The position numbers and the translations under genes were made by a program. From the NCBI GenBank assembly GCA_025997875.1, contig BNVE01000146.1:1-9525 (forward strand): 9,525 nucleotides of DNA. Reading direction: 5' to 3'. How positions within the stretch are numbered: the stretch's first letter is position 1; each line of letters begins with the position of its first letter. Below are positions 1 through 6,858 of this stretch, in pieces. The stretch is from Spirochaetia bacterium (lineage in GTDB: Bacteria > Spirochaetota > Spirochaetia > Treponematales > Breznakiellaceae). The notes beneath the pieces are model-generated. The model searched no databases. It worked only from the letters and a program-made list of their open reading frames with translations, and was not told the origin of the DNA.

Positions 1-1
1 C

Positions 2-877
2 GGGGATTTTGATCAACGGGAGGATAAATGGTTTCGCAAACTTGAAAAGGGATTTGAAAAGACCTATGCCCAATTCGGTTTAAGGCTGCCCATGGAAGAA
101 CAGGTTGCCCACGCCTATTTTTTTGCCGGCCCAGGGGTTTTGAAGGACCCTCCCGTTCATTTTGGGGCTTTTATAAACTCCAGTCAAATCGTTAATATCG
201 TTCAGCTTGGTATGGAGTCCCGCCTGTGGTATCAGGACGAGATACGTGTTTCCGATTTTGACGGTTTTGAAGACGAGGCGGATGATCCGGACCTTTCTCC
301 ATTTGACCGCATGCTTAAATCAATGGGGACGCCCTTTTCGGAACGGGAAATAGAAGCCTATATGCGGGATGAATTATTCCAAAAGAGGGGAATGGCCGAT
401 AATCCCGAGCCTGTGCTGTCCCGGCTTTTCGGCGGAGTGAAACCGAAATTTTATATTGATGCGGATGAAAAGAAATTTAACCGGTATGTGCAGAATTTAT
501 GGAAAAAGACCGGGGAATCCTATAACTATTTTGCGGATCAGAAAGACGGGCCTTTCCGCAGTAACATTTTAAAGACCCTGGATGCCCATTATGAATGGAT
601 GCGGGACCTGCTTGATCTGGAAGAAAATTTGGAGACCGATGATTTGCCGGTTCAGATTTTTACCCATATCATCCAGACCGCGGCTATCCTTTCGCAGATG
701 CTGGAAGCCCTTAAGGCGGAAGGGGATGGAGAAGAGGATATTGAGGAACTGAAAAAGCAATTACCCAAGGTAAGTGATCATCTGGACGAGCTGCGGGAAG
801 AAGTTGCCCTGGAGGTGGAAAACCTGAGGCCTAAAAAGACATCCCATTTACGGCTGGTAAAATCAAAGAAAAAATAG
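2..877 (+). CDS. 3' part of an unrecognised acidic/charged protein
   Basis: The frame is open from the left window edge with no stop, so the gene probably starts outside the window. The first in-frame ATG is at 92, with only a weak AAGG in front of it. At least 291 residues are visible. I recognise no family. The middle is rich in Asp/Glu (an acidic stretch around FEDEADDPD), followed by helical, charged segments and a Lys-rich C-terminal tail ending SKKK. I see no signal peptide, membrane helix or catalytic motif. Base composition is like the nitroreductase downstream and unlike the AT-rich genes on the other strand, so it is probably host backbone. It ends 109 bases before the nitroreductase start, and the two could be co-transcribed. 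Confidence 0.75.
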   Translation, partial: GDFDQREDKWFRKLEKGFEKTYAQFGLRLPMEEQVAHAYFFAGPGVLKDPPVHFGAFINSSQIVNIVQLGMESRLWYQDEIRVSDFDGFEDEADDPDLSPFDRMLKSMGTPFSEREIEAYMRDELFQKRGMADNPEPVLSRLFGGVKPKFYIDADEKKFNRYVQNLWKKTGESYNYFADQKDGPFRSNILKTLDAHYEWMRDLLDLEENLETDDLPVQIFTHIIQTAAILSQMLEALKAEGDGEEDIEELKKQLPKVSDHLDELREEVALEVENLRPKKTSHLRLVKSKKK

Positions 878-973
878 GGGAGAAACCCTGATAGAGATCT
901 TATACGCATACCGCCAGTTTCCCTATTGAAATACTATGAATAATCGGATACCCTCTGATGGTATAATAATTGA

Positions 974-979
974 AGGAGG
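974..979 (+). promoter_or_regulatory. Shine-Dalgarno site deciding the nitroreductase start
   Basis: A perfect AGGAGG sits 7 bases upstream of the ATG at 987. It supports that start over the in-frame ATG at 936. Confidence 0.85.
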
Positions 980-986
980 CATTTCC

Positions 987-1508
987 ATGGGAAATCCCGT
1001 ATTGACCGCCATTGCCGAGCGCCGCAGTATCCGCGCCTATAAGAGCGATAAAGTTACCAGAGAGCAGTTTGATACCCTGCTCAAAGCTGCGGAGGAAGCG
1101 CCCAGCGCCCGCAACTCCCAGCCCTGGCATTTCTCGGTGGTGCAGAACCCTGCCATTTTGGCGGAAGTTAACGCTGAAGCCTGCAAGAATCTTAACCGTG
1201 AAGGGGATATCTTTCACGGCGCCCCGGCGGCGATCTTTTTAAGCTGTGACGCTTCTTCCCGGTGGGGCCGGCTTGACTGCGGCATTACCACCCAAACCAT
1301 CGCTCTGGCGGCCCACTCAATCGGCCTGGGCACGGTTATCCTGGGCCTGCCCGATGCGGCCTTTACCGGCTCACGGGGTGATTATTTCAACCAGCTCCTC
1401 AAGTTCCCCTCCGGCCACAGTTTCGCCGTAGCCATCGCCGTGGGCGTTCCCGCAGGTACCAAGGAAGCCCATCCCATCGAGCCTGACCGGATCACCTTTG
1501 TGGAGTAG
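987..1508 (+). CDS. nitroreductase family protein (FMN-dependent)
   Basis: This encodes a 173-residue protein of the nitroreductase superfamily, cytoplasmic flavoenzymes that use NAD(P)H to reduce nitroaromatics, quinones or related substrates; the true substrate cannot be read from sequence. Visible family marks are the N-terminal FMN phosphate-binding pattern RRSIR (residues 12-16), the SARNSQPW block (40-47), the glycine-rich GLGTVILG segment (113-120) and a C-terminal AVGVPAG strand. The length is typical of the short single-domain members. I chose the ATG at 987 because AGGAGG lies 7 bases upstream. The longer frame from 936 adds 17 residues, lacks a ribosome site and would start before the first conserved block. 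It converges with the minus-strand island across a hairpin at 1511-1544. Confidence 0.93.
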   Translation: MGNPVLTAIAERRSIRAYKSDKVTREQFDTLLKAAEEAPSARNSQPWHFSVVQNPAILAEVNAEACKNLNREGDIFHGAPAAIFLSCDASSRWGRLDCGITTQTIALAAHSIGLGTVILGLPDAAFTGSRGDYFNQLLKFPSGHSFAVAIAVGVPAGTKEAHPIEPDRITFVE

Positions 1509-1510
1509 GC

Positions 1511-1544
1511 AAAAGAAAACCCCCGTCAAGATGGAAGGCGGGGG
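1511..1544 (-). terminator. Rho-independent terminator of the minus-strand island
   Basis: CGGGGG at 1539-1544 pairs perfectly with CCCCCG at 1520-1525 around a 13-base loop. Read on the minus strand, the stem is followed directly by TTTTCTTTT (complement of 1511-1519), the classic intrinsic terminator layout. It lies about 60 bases after the stop of the zinc-finger gene. On the plus strand the stem has no T-run after it, so it would be a weak terminator for the nitroreductase gene. Confidence 0.8.
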
Positions 1545-1602
1545 CAATGGCATTCCACCGTGCGGACAAAAGAGCGGGATATGATGCCCTCAATGATAGT
1601 TT

Positions 1603-2295
1603 CTATTCAGAATCGCAGCAGGACTTTATTTTTACCGGATCAAATTTCCATACATCCAGTTCACCATCGTATCCACAGACGCAAGTACGCGGCGAATTTG
1701 TGATTGGTAATGTGTATTCCTTATCGGGGCAATCATGCAGTTCATAACATTCTTCGCAATAATACGCAGTCTCTCTTCCATGTTCGCAATCGCACACCGG
1801 ACAAAAACATTCGGCAGGCTTGCCGCATTTTACGCACCTAATCTCCGGCGGAACATTGCGGGCGAGAAGGCGAACCGCATCTTTCTGCGGTGGACGTATA
1901 CAGTTGTCAAGCATAGTAACCAGTAGGGTTGTCGTTGATCCAAAATCGTATCTATAGAGTAATTTTTTCCCTGCAGCAAAGGTCTTGATCTTTGTATCCA
2001 TATCAAATTCATCCATGCCAAAATTATCGGTCGTAGGATAAAATCCGCTCATGTGCCCGCAGCATTCCAGCCAGATTTGGCGTAGAAACTCATCTAAATC
2101 CTCAAGCGTTGCGTTAAGTGCAATATCCAATAGTAACCAGAATTCTTTTTGATAAGCGCCTTCAACTTTTATAAACAGAACCTTTTCACCTTTTTGTCCG
2201 GATAAATGTGACTTCAAAACATGATTTTTCATTTTGATTTTTGTAAGTTCCTCTCCACACAAAAAACAATTCCCTGTTGTTTCCGGTTTATCCAT
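1603..2295 (-). CDS. zinc-finger protein with pRiA4b ORF-3-like domain
   Basis: With the start chosen here the protein has 230 residues. An N-terminal C2H2-like finger shows C10-x2-C13-x11-H25-x4-H30. The centre matches the style of the plasmid pRiA4b ORF-3-like domain: a strand, then TLEDLDEFLRQIW, a CGHMSGFY segment, and the LLYRYDFGSTTTLLV block that corresponds to the family's Y-YDFGD motif. From about residue 154 there is a Cys-rich tail (CVKC, CFCPVCDC, CEEC, CVCG) that could bind further zinc ions. The family is widespread on mobile DNA but has no settled function. The frame stays open up to a GTG at 2367, which overlaps the previous gene's stop. However, a strong promoter lies between that GTG and the ATGs at 2307 and 2295, so a start at 2295 (GGA 7 bases upstream) or 2307 is more likely. 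Confidence 0.75.
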   Translation of the reverse strand: MDKPETTGNCFLCGEELTKIKMKNHVLKSHLSGQKGEKVLFIKVEGAYQKEFWLLLDIALNATLEDLDEFLRQIWLECCGHMSGFYPTTDNFGMDEFDMDTKIKTFAAGKKLLYRYDFGSTTTLLVTMLDNCIRPPQKDAVRLLARNVPPEIRCVKCGKPAECFCPVCDCEHGRETAYYCEECYELHDCPDKEYTLPITNSPRTCVCGYDGELDVWKFDPVKIKSCCDSE

Positions 2296-2322
2296 TTTTT
2301 CATCCATCCTTTTCAAATTGGT

Positions 2323-2351
2323 AGTATATTGTATTGTCCCTTTAGAGTCAA
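2323..2351 (-). promoter_or_regulatory. sigma70-type promoter for the zinc-finger gene
   Basis: On the minus strand, TTGACT (complement of 2346-2351) is separated by exactly 17 bases from TATACT (complement of 2323-2328), each one mismatch from consensus. Transcription would start near 2316, just ahead of the ATGs at 2307 and 2295. This gives the last gene of the island its own transcript. Confidence 0.65.
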
Positions 2352-2363
2352 TATATCCAGACT

Positions 2364-2606
2364 TCACCTTGTTTCATCGGACTGAAAGTCCGCAAAATCC
2401 TCTCCGTCAAGCTGGGTAAAGGCGGTCAGCTCTTTATTATTTTTATAGTCAGGATACAGTCTTTCAGCCGCCGCCTTTAACTGGGATTTCGTTTCTTCTT
2501 TGCGGTCAGAATGGATGATTTTTTCCACAATGAGCATCCGCTGATCCTGTGGATTGAAGTCCAATGGGAATTCGTTGATTTTCTTTACGATTTCCAGTGC
2601 TCCCAC
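2364..2606 (-). CDS. small antitoxin-like protein
   Basis: This encodes 80 residues starting at GTG, with AGGAG 7 bases upstream (2614-2618). The layout is a helical N-terminus, then QRMLIVEKIIHS, a Lys/Glu helix ending in AAERLYPDYKNNKELTAFT, and an acidic tail (LDGEDFADF). From memory, this pattern (MLIVEK, then LYxDYKxxKELTxFTxLDxEDF) resembles small antitoxins usually found just upstream of PemK/MazF-type toxins; I cannot confirm it by search. No PemK/MazF-like partner follows: the next gene is the zinc-finger protein, and the preceding one, 27 bases away, is the putative nuclease. It may therefore be an orphan antitoxin, or it may neutralise the nuclease. Its TGA overlaps the unused GTG of the next frame by 4 bases. 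Confidence 0.7.
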   Translation of the reverse strand: MGALEIVKKINEFPLDFNPQDQRMLIVEKIIHSDRKEETKSQLKAAAERLYPDYKNNKELTAFTQLDGEDFADFQSDETR

Positions 2607-2613
2607 AAAGATA

Positions 2614-2618
2614 CTCCT
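2614..2618 (-). promoter_or_regulatory. Shine-Dalgarno site of the antitoxin-like gene
   Basis: AGGAG on the minus strand lies 7 bases before the GTG at 2606. It supports GTG as the real start and shows this small frame is translated. Confidence 0.75.
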
Positions 2619-2633
2619 AAATAATTATATTGT

Positions 2634-3242
2634 TTACGAAAAAATATATTCCACTGAACCAGAATATTCAAATAGTTCAAACCTAAGCGATTCAATTTCG
2701 GGATTTGATAGTTTAAACCCTTTTTTGTTAAGCGTATTTAATTGATTAAATGCATCAACAGCAATTATACTAACGATTACTTCCTCTTTTTTATTAAAGT
2801 AACAGCAGCGTCCGATAGGGTAACCATGAGCAAATTCACTTATTTCTGGAACTTCCATAAGTAAAGCAAGCGAACAAACGAGCTGTGTTATGGCATATTC
2901 ACGCACACCGTCAAATTCAGGATTTTTATCTTTCAATTCATTCAATAAAAAGTCTTGACCGCCCTGGCTATATACAATTAAATCACAACGCTTTTTATTC
3001 TGTTGGAACCTATGTGGTAAATTTGACAAAAATTTGTCATAGTTAATAATTATTATTTGAAGTGATTGTGTGTTTGAATATCTTGCGATACCTGAATCAA
3101 TTGCGGGGCAGATTTGTGTTTCATGGTGGTAATCCTCTCCAACTCCAAAATATGGATCATTTGTCTGTATAGCAATATCTGGAGTATCAGAATGAGGTAA
3201 TCCATAAAATCTGGTAAAAGCATCCCGTAATAAATTTTCCAT
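2634..3242 (-). CDS. putative PD-(D/E)XK-type nuclease partnered with an ATPase
   Basis: This is a 202-residue protein of no family I can name. The segment RCDLIVYSQGGQDFLLNELK reads as the core of a PD-(D/E)XK nuclease: D87 at the end of a hydrophobic strand, then E102-L-K104 at the end of the next strand, with a 14-residue gap. An upstream acidic residue (E41 in HETQ) could complete metal binding. The C-terminal half is mostly strands and helices without a further motif. Its ATG is 5 bases after the stop of the OLD-like ATPase, so the two are almost certainly translationally coupled and work together. I infer an effector cutting nucleic acid under ATPase control. The fold assignment rests on one motif and could be wrong. 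Confidence 0.6.
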   Translation of the reverse strand: MENLLRDAFTRFYGLPHSDTPDIAIQTNDPYFGVGEDYHHETQICPAIDSGIARYSNTQSLQIIIINYDKFLSNLPHRFQQNKKRCDLIVYSQGGQDFLLNELKDKNPEFDGVREYAITQLVCSLALLMEVPEISEFAHGYPIGRCCYFNKKEEVIVSIIAVDAFNQLNTLNKKGFKLSNPEIESLRFELFEYSGSVEYIFS

Positions 3243-3247
3243 TTACA

Positions 3248-4393
3248 TTACCCTAAATTTTTATATTTAGAATAAATGGTGTTAATGGTTTCAGATAGCA
3301 GATTAGTGTTTATCAAGCGTTCATTCTGAATTTTCAGATCGCTGATTTTCCCATTTATAACCTGATATACCGCTATATCATCATAGCTGTACTTTGCGCC
3401 ATCGGCATTTTTATCGAACCTTCTTATCAGGAGATTCAGATGATTAATAATATAGGGGCTGTGTGTCGAGATAAAAAGCTCTATTTCGTTTTTATTATTG
3501 ATGAAACACTTGCTTACAATGTCGTCCATCAAGGCGCATTGTGCGTCAGGGTAAAGGCTTAATTCCGGCTCCTCAATATGAAGAAATATTTTTTTCTCCA
3601 TGGTGGAAAGGTTTCTGATTGGCTTGAATTCAGTTAAGTTATCACTATCCGAAAGAATATCCAGAACAGACCGGTTAAAGGCTTTCTCAAAATTAAAGTT
3701 TTTTGAGAAATATTCTGTAATAAGAGCAATAGGAACAACATTTTTAATGCCCGAAGAGCTGTCTTTATATTCTATATCAAAGTCATCTGATCCTAATGAA
3801 TTGATCATATATTTCTTTCCAAGCTCGTTTTTGGTAACATGAAAATGGGTATTTAAAAAAGGCATCTCTATTCCGCCCCCTATCAACTCTTGTGCCTGAT
3901 TGAAATCACTTAGCACCTCATCGAAATAGAAGCCAAGTGAAGCCCCTTTAATGGATACTGCTTTATTAAGCCAATGGGGAATGATGGTTCGTGTCTCGGA
4001 AATAAATCCTATTTTACTGAAAGATATATCATTTGAATCAATACGAATATTACTAATATATTCTTTCTCTTTTGTATAGTCTATAGTATATGAATAAGAT
4101 CTGTCAAAAGACACCGTATAGTGTATTTCTGTATCATCAGTAATAAACTGATCCAACCCACAGTTTTGAAATATTTTTTTACTTATCAAAACAAAAGACG
4201 CAGCATTATTACTTGCGTTTAGATAAGAATCGATATTTTGCTGCTTATAAAGCCACCGGAATAAAGCGATCACTTTCATCAATGTGCTTTTGCCGCTTCC
4301 TGATTCACCGATGAGAACGGTAAACGGTTTAATCCCGTCTATGGTGATGTCTTTGATGGGGCCTAAGTTCTTTATGCTTATTGATTCTTTCAT
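3248..4393 (-). CDS. OLD-like/ABC-class AAA ATPase
   Basis: This 381-residue cytoplasmic ATPase belongs to the SMC/ABC-like class found in OLD, Septu and related defence systems. Motifs in order are: Walker A GESGSGKST (29-37), an SSSGIKNVVP signature (about 212-221), Walker B IFLHIEEPELS with E274/E275, a D-loop-like YPDAQ and the H-loop STHSPY with H311. There is no C-terminal TOPRIM domain, unlike OLD itself, so catalysis must lie in a partner. The obvious one is the putative PD-(D/E)XK protein that starts 5 bases later. AGGAG (4404-4408) stands 10 bases before the start. The gene sits in an AT-rich defence island between an RloC-like gene and the putative nuclease. The phage signal it senses cannot be read from sequence. 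Confidence 0.85.
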   Translation of the reverse strand: MKESISIKNLGPIKDITIDGIKPFTVLIGESGSGKSTLMKVIALFRWLYKQQNIDSYLNASNNAASFVLISKKIFQNCGLDQFITDDTEIHYTVSFDRSYSYTIDYTKEKEYISNIRIDSNDISFSKIGFISETRTIIPHWLNKAVSIKGASLGFYFDEVLSDFNQAQELIGGGIEMPFLNTHFHVTKNELGKKYMINSLGSDDFDIEYKDSSSGIKNVVPIALITEYFSKNFNFEKAFNRSVLDILSDSDNLTEFKPIRNLSTMEKKIFLHIEEPELSLYPDAQCALMDDIVSKCFINNKNEIELFISTHSPYIINHLNLLIRRFDKNADGAKYSYDDIAVYQVINGKISDLKIQNERLINTNLLSETINTIYSKYKNLG

Positions 4394-4429
4394 TGCTTTT
4401 TTGCTCCTATATTTCCTTCATGCTGGTGT

Positions 4430-4449
4430 TGGGTGGTATCAGGCACCCA
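4430..4449. repeat. short inverted repeat between two ATPase genes
   Basis: TGGGTG at 4430-4435 and CACCCA at 4444-4449 form a perfect 6-bp stem around an 8-base loop, in the 80-base gap between the RloC-like gene and the OLD-like ATPase gene. No T-run follows on the minus strand, so it is not a clear terminator. It could be a partial block or an RNA-processing hairpin, or chance. Confidence 0.3.
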
Positions 4450-4473
4450 TGTGCTATTCTAGGAATTATGTTA

Positions 4474-6714
4474 CTATGGTGTATGCTCAATCGTATCTAA
4501 CTCATATTTCATTCTGATTGTCTCATATTGATTTGGATGCCATTCTTTTATGACCTCCAGTAATTCAAAACAAGCATTCTTTAATTCATCTGAACTAGAA
4601 AATGGATTCAAGACCTTTGAAAAAGAGTCATGAGATAAATGATTTGCTAATAATGCAAGTTTCGGCTTTCCCATGCCATCCAATATGTCTTGAAAATTAT
4701 TTGATTCAAGACTGTCAAAACTTGCCAATATTTCCAAAACACGCCGGATAATATTTCCAATTAATATCATTCGTCTTGCATTTGGCCTTTCGGTCTTAAT
4801 AAATAAAATGATTTCTTTTATATAAATTTGATAGTTATTAATTTGTTTCGATGCCTTACAAAGAACTGATTTATTATCAATTTTTTCTATTGCCTTCGAC
4901 ATTTCCGCCCATTTATTTAATCTATCATATAACAATGAGTTATGAGTCAATACAAACACTTGCCCAAATGTAATTTTCCCTTTGTTAATAATTTTTGTCA
5001 ATAATAATTCAGATTTTTCCAATACCGATGCAATACTATGAAAATAAATATAATCGGCACTATCAACCGGATCATCGTAAACCAAAATGTAATTTTTTAG
5101 TTCTTGTATTTTTTTAACTTCGGCCAATAATTCTGCAAAGAAATAACATAACGAGATTATTTTTTTTTGTGCAGTACTAATGCGTTTTGCTTCGTTTGAA
5201 ATATCATAGCCACGATCTAATTTCAAACACAATCTGTTTTCTGGATTTATGTAATAATCAGAAAGCCCGATATATTGCAAAAGATTATTTACTACAATTT
5301 GCATTGTATTTTGTTCCCCAAGCGAATCTTCTATGCCACTTATTTCTTCATTCAGTACCTTCAATTCATCATTAATTCTTTTTATATTATCTCGTTCACC
5401 AGAAGATTTTAACCATGCAGCTTTCATTATATTTTCGGCTATTGCTATGTTAATTTGGCGTACTTCACTTGTTCGACGGCCAATCATTGAATTTACATGT
5501 TCAATGATTTTATTATTTTCTACCCCGCTATTAATATGAGATTTTTCTAGCTCTTTTAACCGATCTCTGATTGAAAAGGTTATATCCATTTTCGTATATT
5601 TATCATTTAAAGATTGTATTATATCGTTAAATAGATTATTGAAGAAGCCTATCTGATTCCATTTCGTCAAATCACAAGAATACTTTTCCGCAGCAGATTT
5701 CAAAATGTTATAGTTGGAATTCATGCTATTTATTTCATTTTCAACGGAAGTTTTATAACTATCTAACCGTTGAATAATGTTCATTACTTGTGTTCGTGAT
5801 TTATTATAAGTTGATTTCATATATTGCTTATATAGATCAATTGCATTTTTTGATTCTGGCCAAGGTCTTTGACAAAAAGGACATTTAGTGGCATCGTTTT
5901 CTATTATATCTATTCCAGATTTGAAAAAGTCTGTATAATTCTTTAACAATGTCTCCATCTCAGTAGACATTTCAGGAGATAATATTTCAGATGTACATAT
6001 TGATTCAATTTCATCAATTGTAAATTGAAATTTTAAATTGTTTTCATCAATCTTTTTTATCAATACGTCATCCTGTTTAGAAAAGCCAAGTCTTCGTCTT
6101 TTTTCGATAAGATTTCCATCTTCCTGGTAATCACAAACATCACGTAACAAGTTTTCCTTTGATATTATCGAAGAAACATTGCTTGAACTCTCGGTAACCT
6201 CTCTGAACCTCGCAATAGAGCTATTTACTTCATCCTCAATAATTTGCAATCTATTTTTTAAGTTAATTTCTAAGGAATCCCTTGCATTTTGTTTTTCTTC
6301 CAATTCGATATTTTTTTCTCCGATGATAATTCCTTCGTTACTAATATCTGTCTTTATGTTTTCACCTATATTCTTTTCAGTATAATTTTCATCAAATATT
6401 TTTAATGAACAATCAATTTTAGGCAAGGAAATTTGATTTGTAACAACATTATATGAAATTTCAGCCTTTTTATCGCCAAAATCTAAACATATATAAATAC
6501 TACTATCAGCAGCTTCCTTTGAAACATGTTTCTTTAAATATTCTTTTAAATCGTCAGGATTTACTTTACCTGAAAAATATTTTAAAACATTTACTAGTGT
6601 TGATTTTCCACTGCCATTTTGACCAAAAATGACATTATTTTTCTTAAATTCGGTGTCATTGGAGAAGTCTATAAAGGAGGCGACATTTCGTATTGAAATC
6701 TTTTTTATTTGCAT
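4474..6714 (-). CDS. RloC/PrrC-like ABC ATPase, candidate anticodon nuclease
   Basis: This 746-residue protein has the architecture of RloC. Motifs in order are: Walker A GQNGSGKST (31-39); IFDENYTEKNI (106-116), resembling the conserved F-N-x-x-[FY] block of the AAA_13 family; long helical arms on both sides of a zinc-hook-like C278-P-F-C281; a signature-like ISTAQKK (512-518); Walker B ILVYDDP (D547-D548-P549, the family's DDP form); and the H-loop LTHN with H591. The last 140 residues are helical and hold R657-x3-E661 and H692. This resembles the catalytic Arg320/Glu324/His356 of the E. coli tRNA-Lys anticodon nuclease PrrC. RloC and PrrC are linked to type I restriction loci, as here. GGAAGG lies 7 bases before the start. 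The ATPase class is firm; anticodon nuclease activity is inferred. Confidence 0.75.
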   Translation of the reverse strand: MQIKKISIRNVASFIDFSNDTEFKKNNVIFGQNGSGKSTLVNVLKYFSGKVNPDDLKEYLKKHVSKEAADSSIYICLDFGDKKAEISYNVVTNQISLPKIDCSLKIFDENYTEKNIGENIKTDISNEGIIIGEKNIELEEKQNARDSLEINLKNRLQIIEDEVNSSIARFREVTESSSNVSSIISKENLLRDVCDYQEDGNLIEKRRRLGFSKQDDVLIKKIDENNLKFQFTIDEIESICTSEILSPEMSTEMETLLKNYTDFFKSGIDIIENDATKCPFCQRPWPESKNAIDLYKQYMKSTYNKSRTQVMNIIQRLDSYKTSVENEINSMNSNYNILKSAAEKYSCDLTKWNQIGFFNNLFNDIIQSLNDKYTKMDITFSIRDRLKELEKSHINSGVENNKIIEHVNSMIGRRTSEVRQINIAIAENIMKAAWLKSSGERDNIKRINDELKVLNEEISGIEDSLGEQNTMQIVVNNLLQYIGLSDYYINPENRLCLKLDRGYDISNEAKRISTAQKKIISLCYFFAELLAEVKKIQELKNYILVYDDPVDSADYIYFHSIASVLEKSELLLTKIINKGKITFGQVFVLTHNSLLYDRLNKWAEMSKAIEKIDNKSVLCKASKQINNYQIYIKEIILFIKTERPNARRMILIGNIIRRVLEILASFDSLESNNFQDILDGMGKPKLALLANHLSHDSFSKVLNPFSSSDELKNACFELLEVIKEWHPNQYETIRMKYELDTIEHTP
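5160..5168 (-). other. A9 homopolymer inside the RloC-like gene
   Basis: Nine consecutive A on the coding strand (T9 on the plus strand) fall within the codons for AQKKI, right at the ABC signature. A one-base slip would truncate the protein before Walker B and the candidate nuclease domain. Confidence 0.6.
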
Positions 6715-6732
6715 GTTTTTTCCTTCCTTGTC

Positions 6733-6810
6733 CTACTCCCCCAGAACTCTATCCACAACCCTCTTAATCTTATCCTCATATCCTATCATAAGTTCCCTAC
6801 ACCCGTCAAC
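6733..6810 (-). repeat. direct repeat copy A (hsdS 3' end)
   Basis: This 78-base unit pairs with 8154-8231 in the same orientation. Shared exact blocks include CTTATGATAGGATA and AAGAGGGTTGTGGAT. The two copies bracket the unknown 397-residue gene and could support recombination that deletes it. Confidence 0.85.
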
Positions 6811-6843
6811 CACTTTCCGTTCAGCCTCAATTTTTGCTGTAAC
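6733..6843 (-). pseudogene. hsdS: remnant of a second hsdS 3' end
   Basis: Reading the minus strand gives a 36-residue tail, KIEAERKVVDGCRELMIGY followed by EDKIKRVVDRVLGE and TAG. It matches the distal conserved region of the intact HsdS: 20 of the last 25 residues are identical, and 65 of the last 78 bases match by hand count. There is no start codon with a ribosome site, and an in-frame TAA lies at about 6847-6849, so nothing upstream survives. The stop is 18 bases before the RloC-like start, which suggests an ancestral hsdS-rloC arrangement. The rest of this hsdS was lost or replaced by the unknown 397-residue gene. Confidence 0.85.
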
Positions 6844-6858
6844 ATATTATCACTTTTA

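Noticed and set aside
962..967. TATAAT upstream of the nitroreductase gene as a -10 box
   Set aside because: No -35-like hexamer lies 16-18 bases upstream, and transcription would begin at the ribosome-binding site itself.
900..1217. Minus-strand frame of 105 residues
   Set aside because: It overlaps the nitroreductase gene on the opposite strand, which has clear family motifs and a strong ribosome site.
1545..1602. Coding or regulatory sequence between the terminator and the zinc-finger gene
   Set aside because: Only a short spacer. The plus-strand frame at 1547-1747 has no ribosome site and runs antisense into the zinc-finger gene.
2624..2629. TATAAT on the minus strand before the antitoxin-like gene
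   Set aside because: The hexamer 17 bases upstream (GGAATA) is a poor -35, and the start point would fall in the AGGAG site. Likely AT-rich chance.
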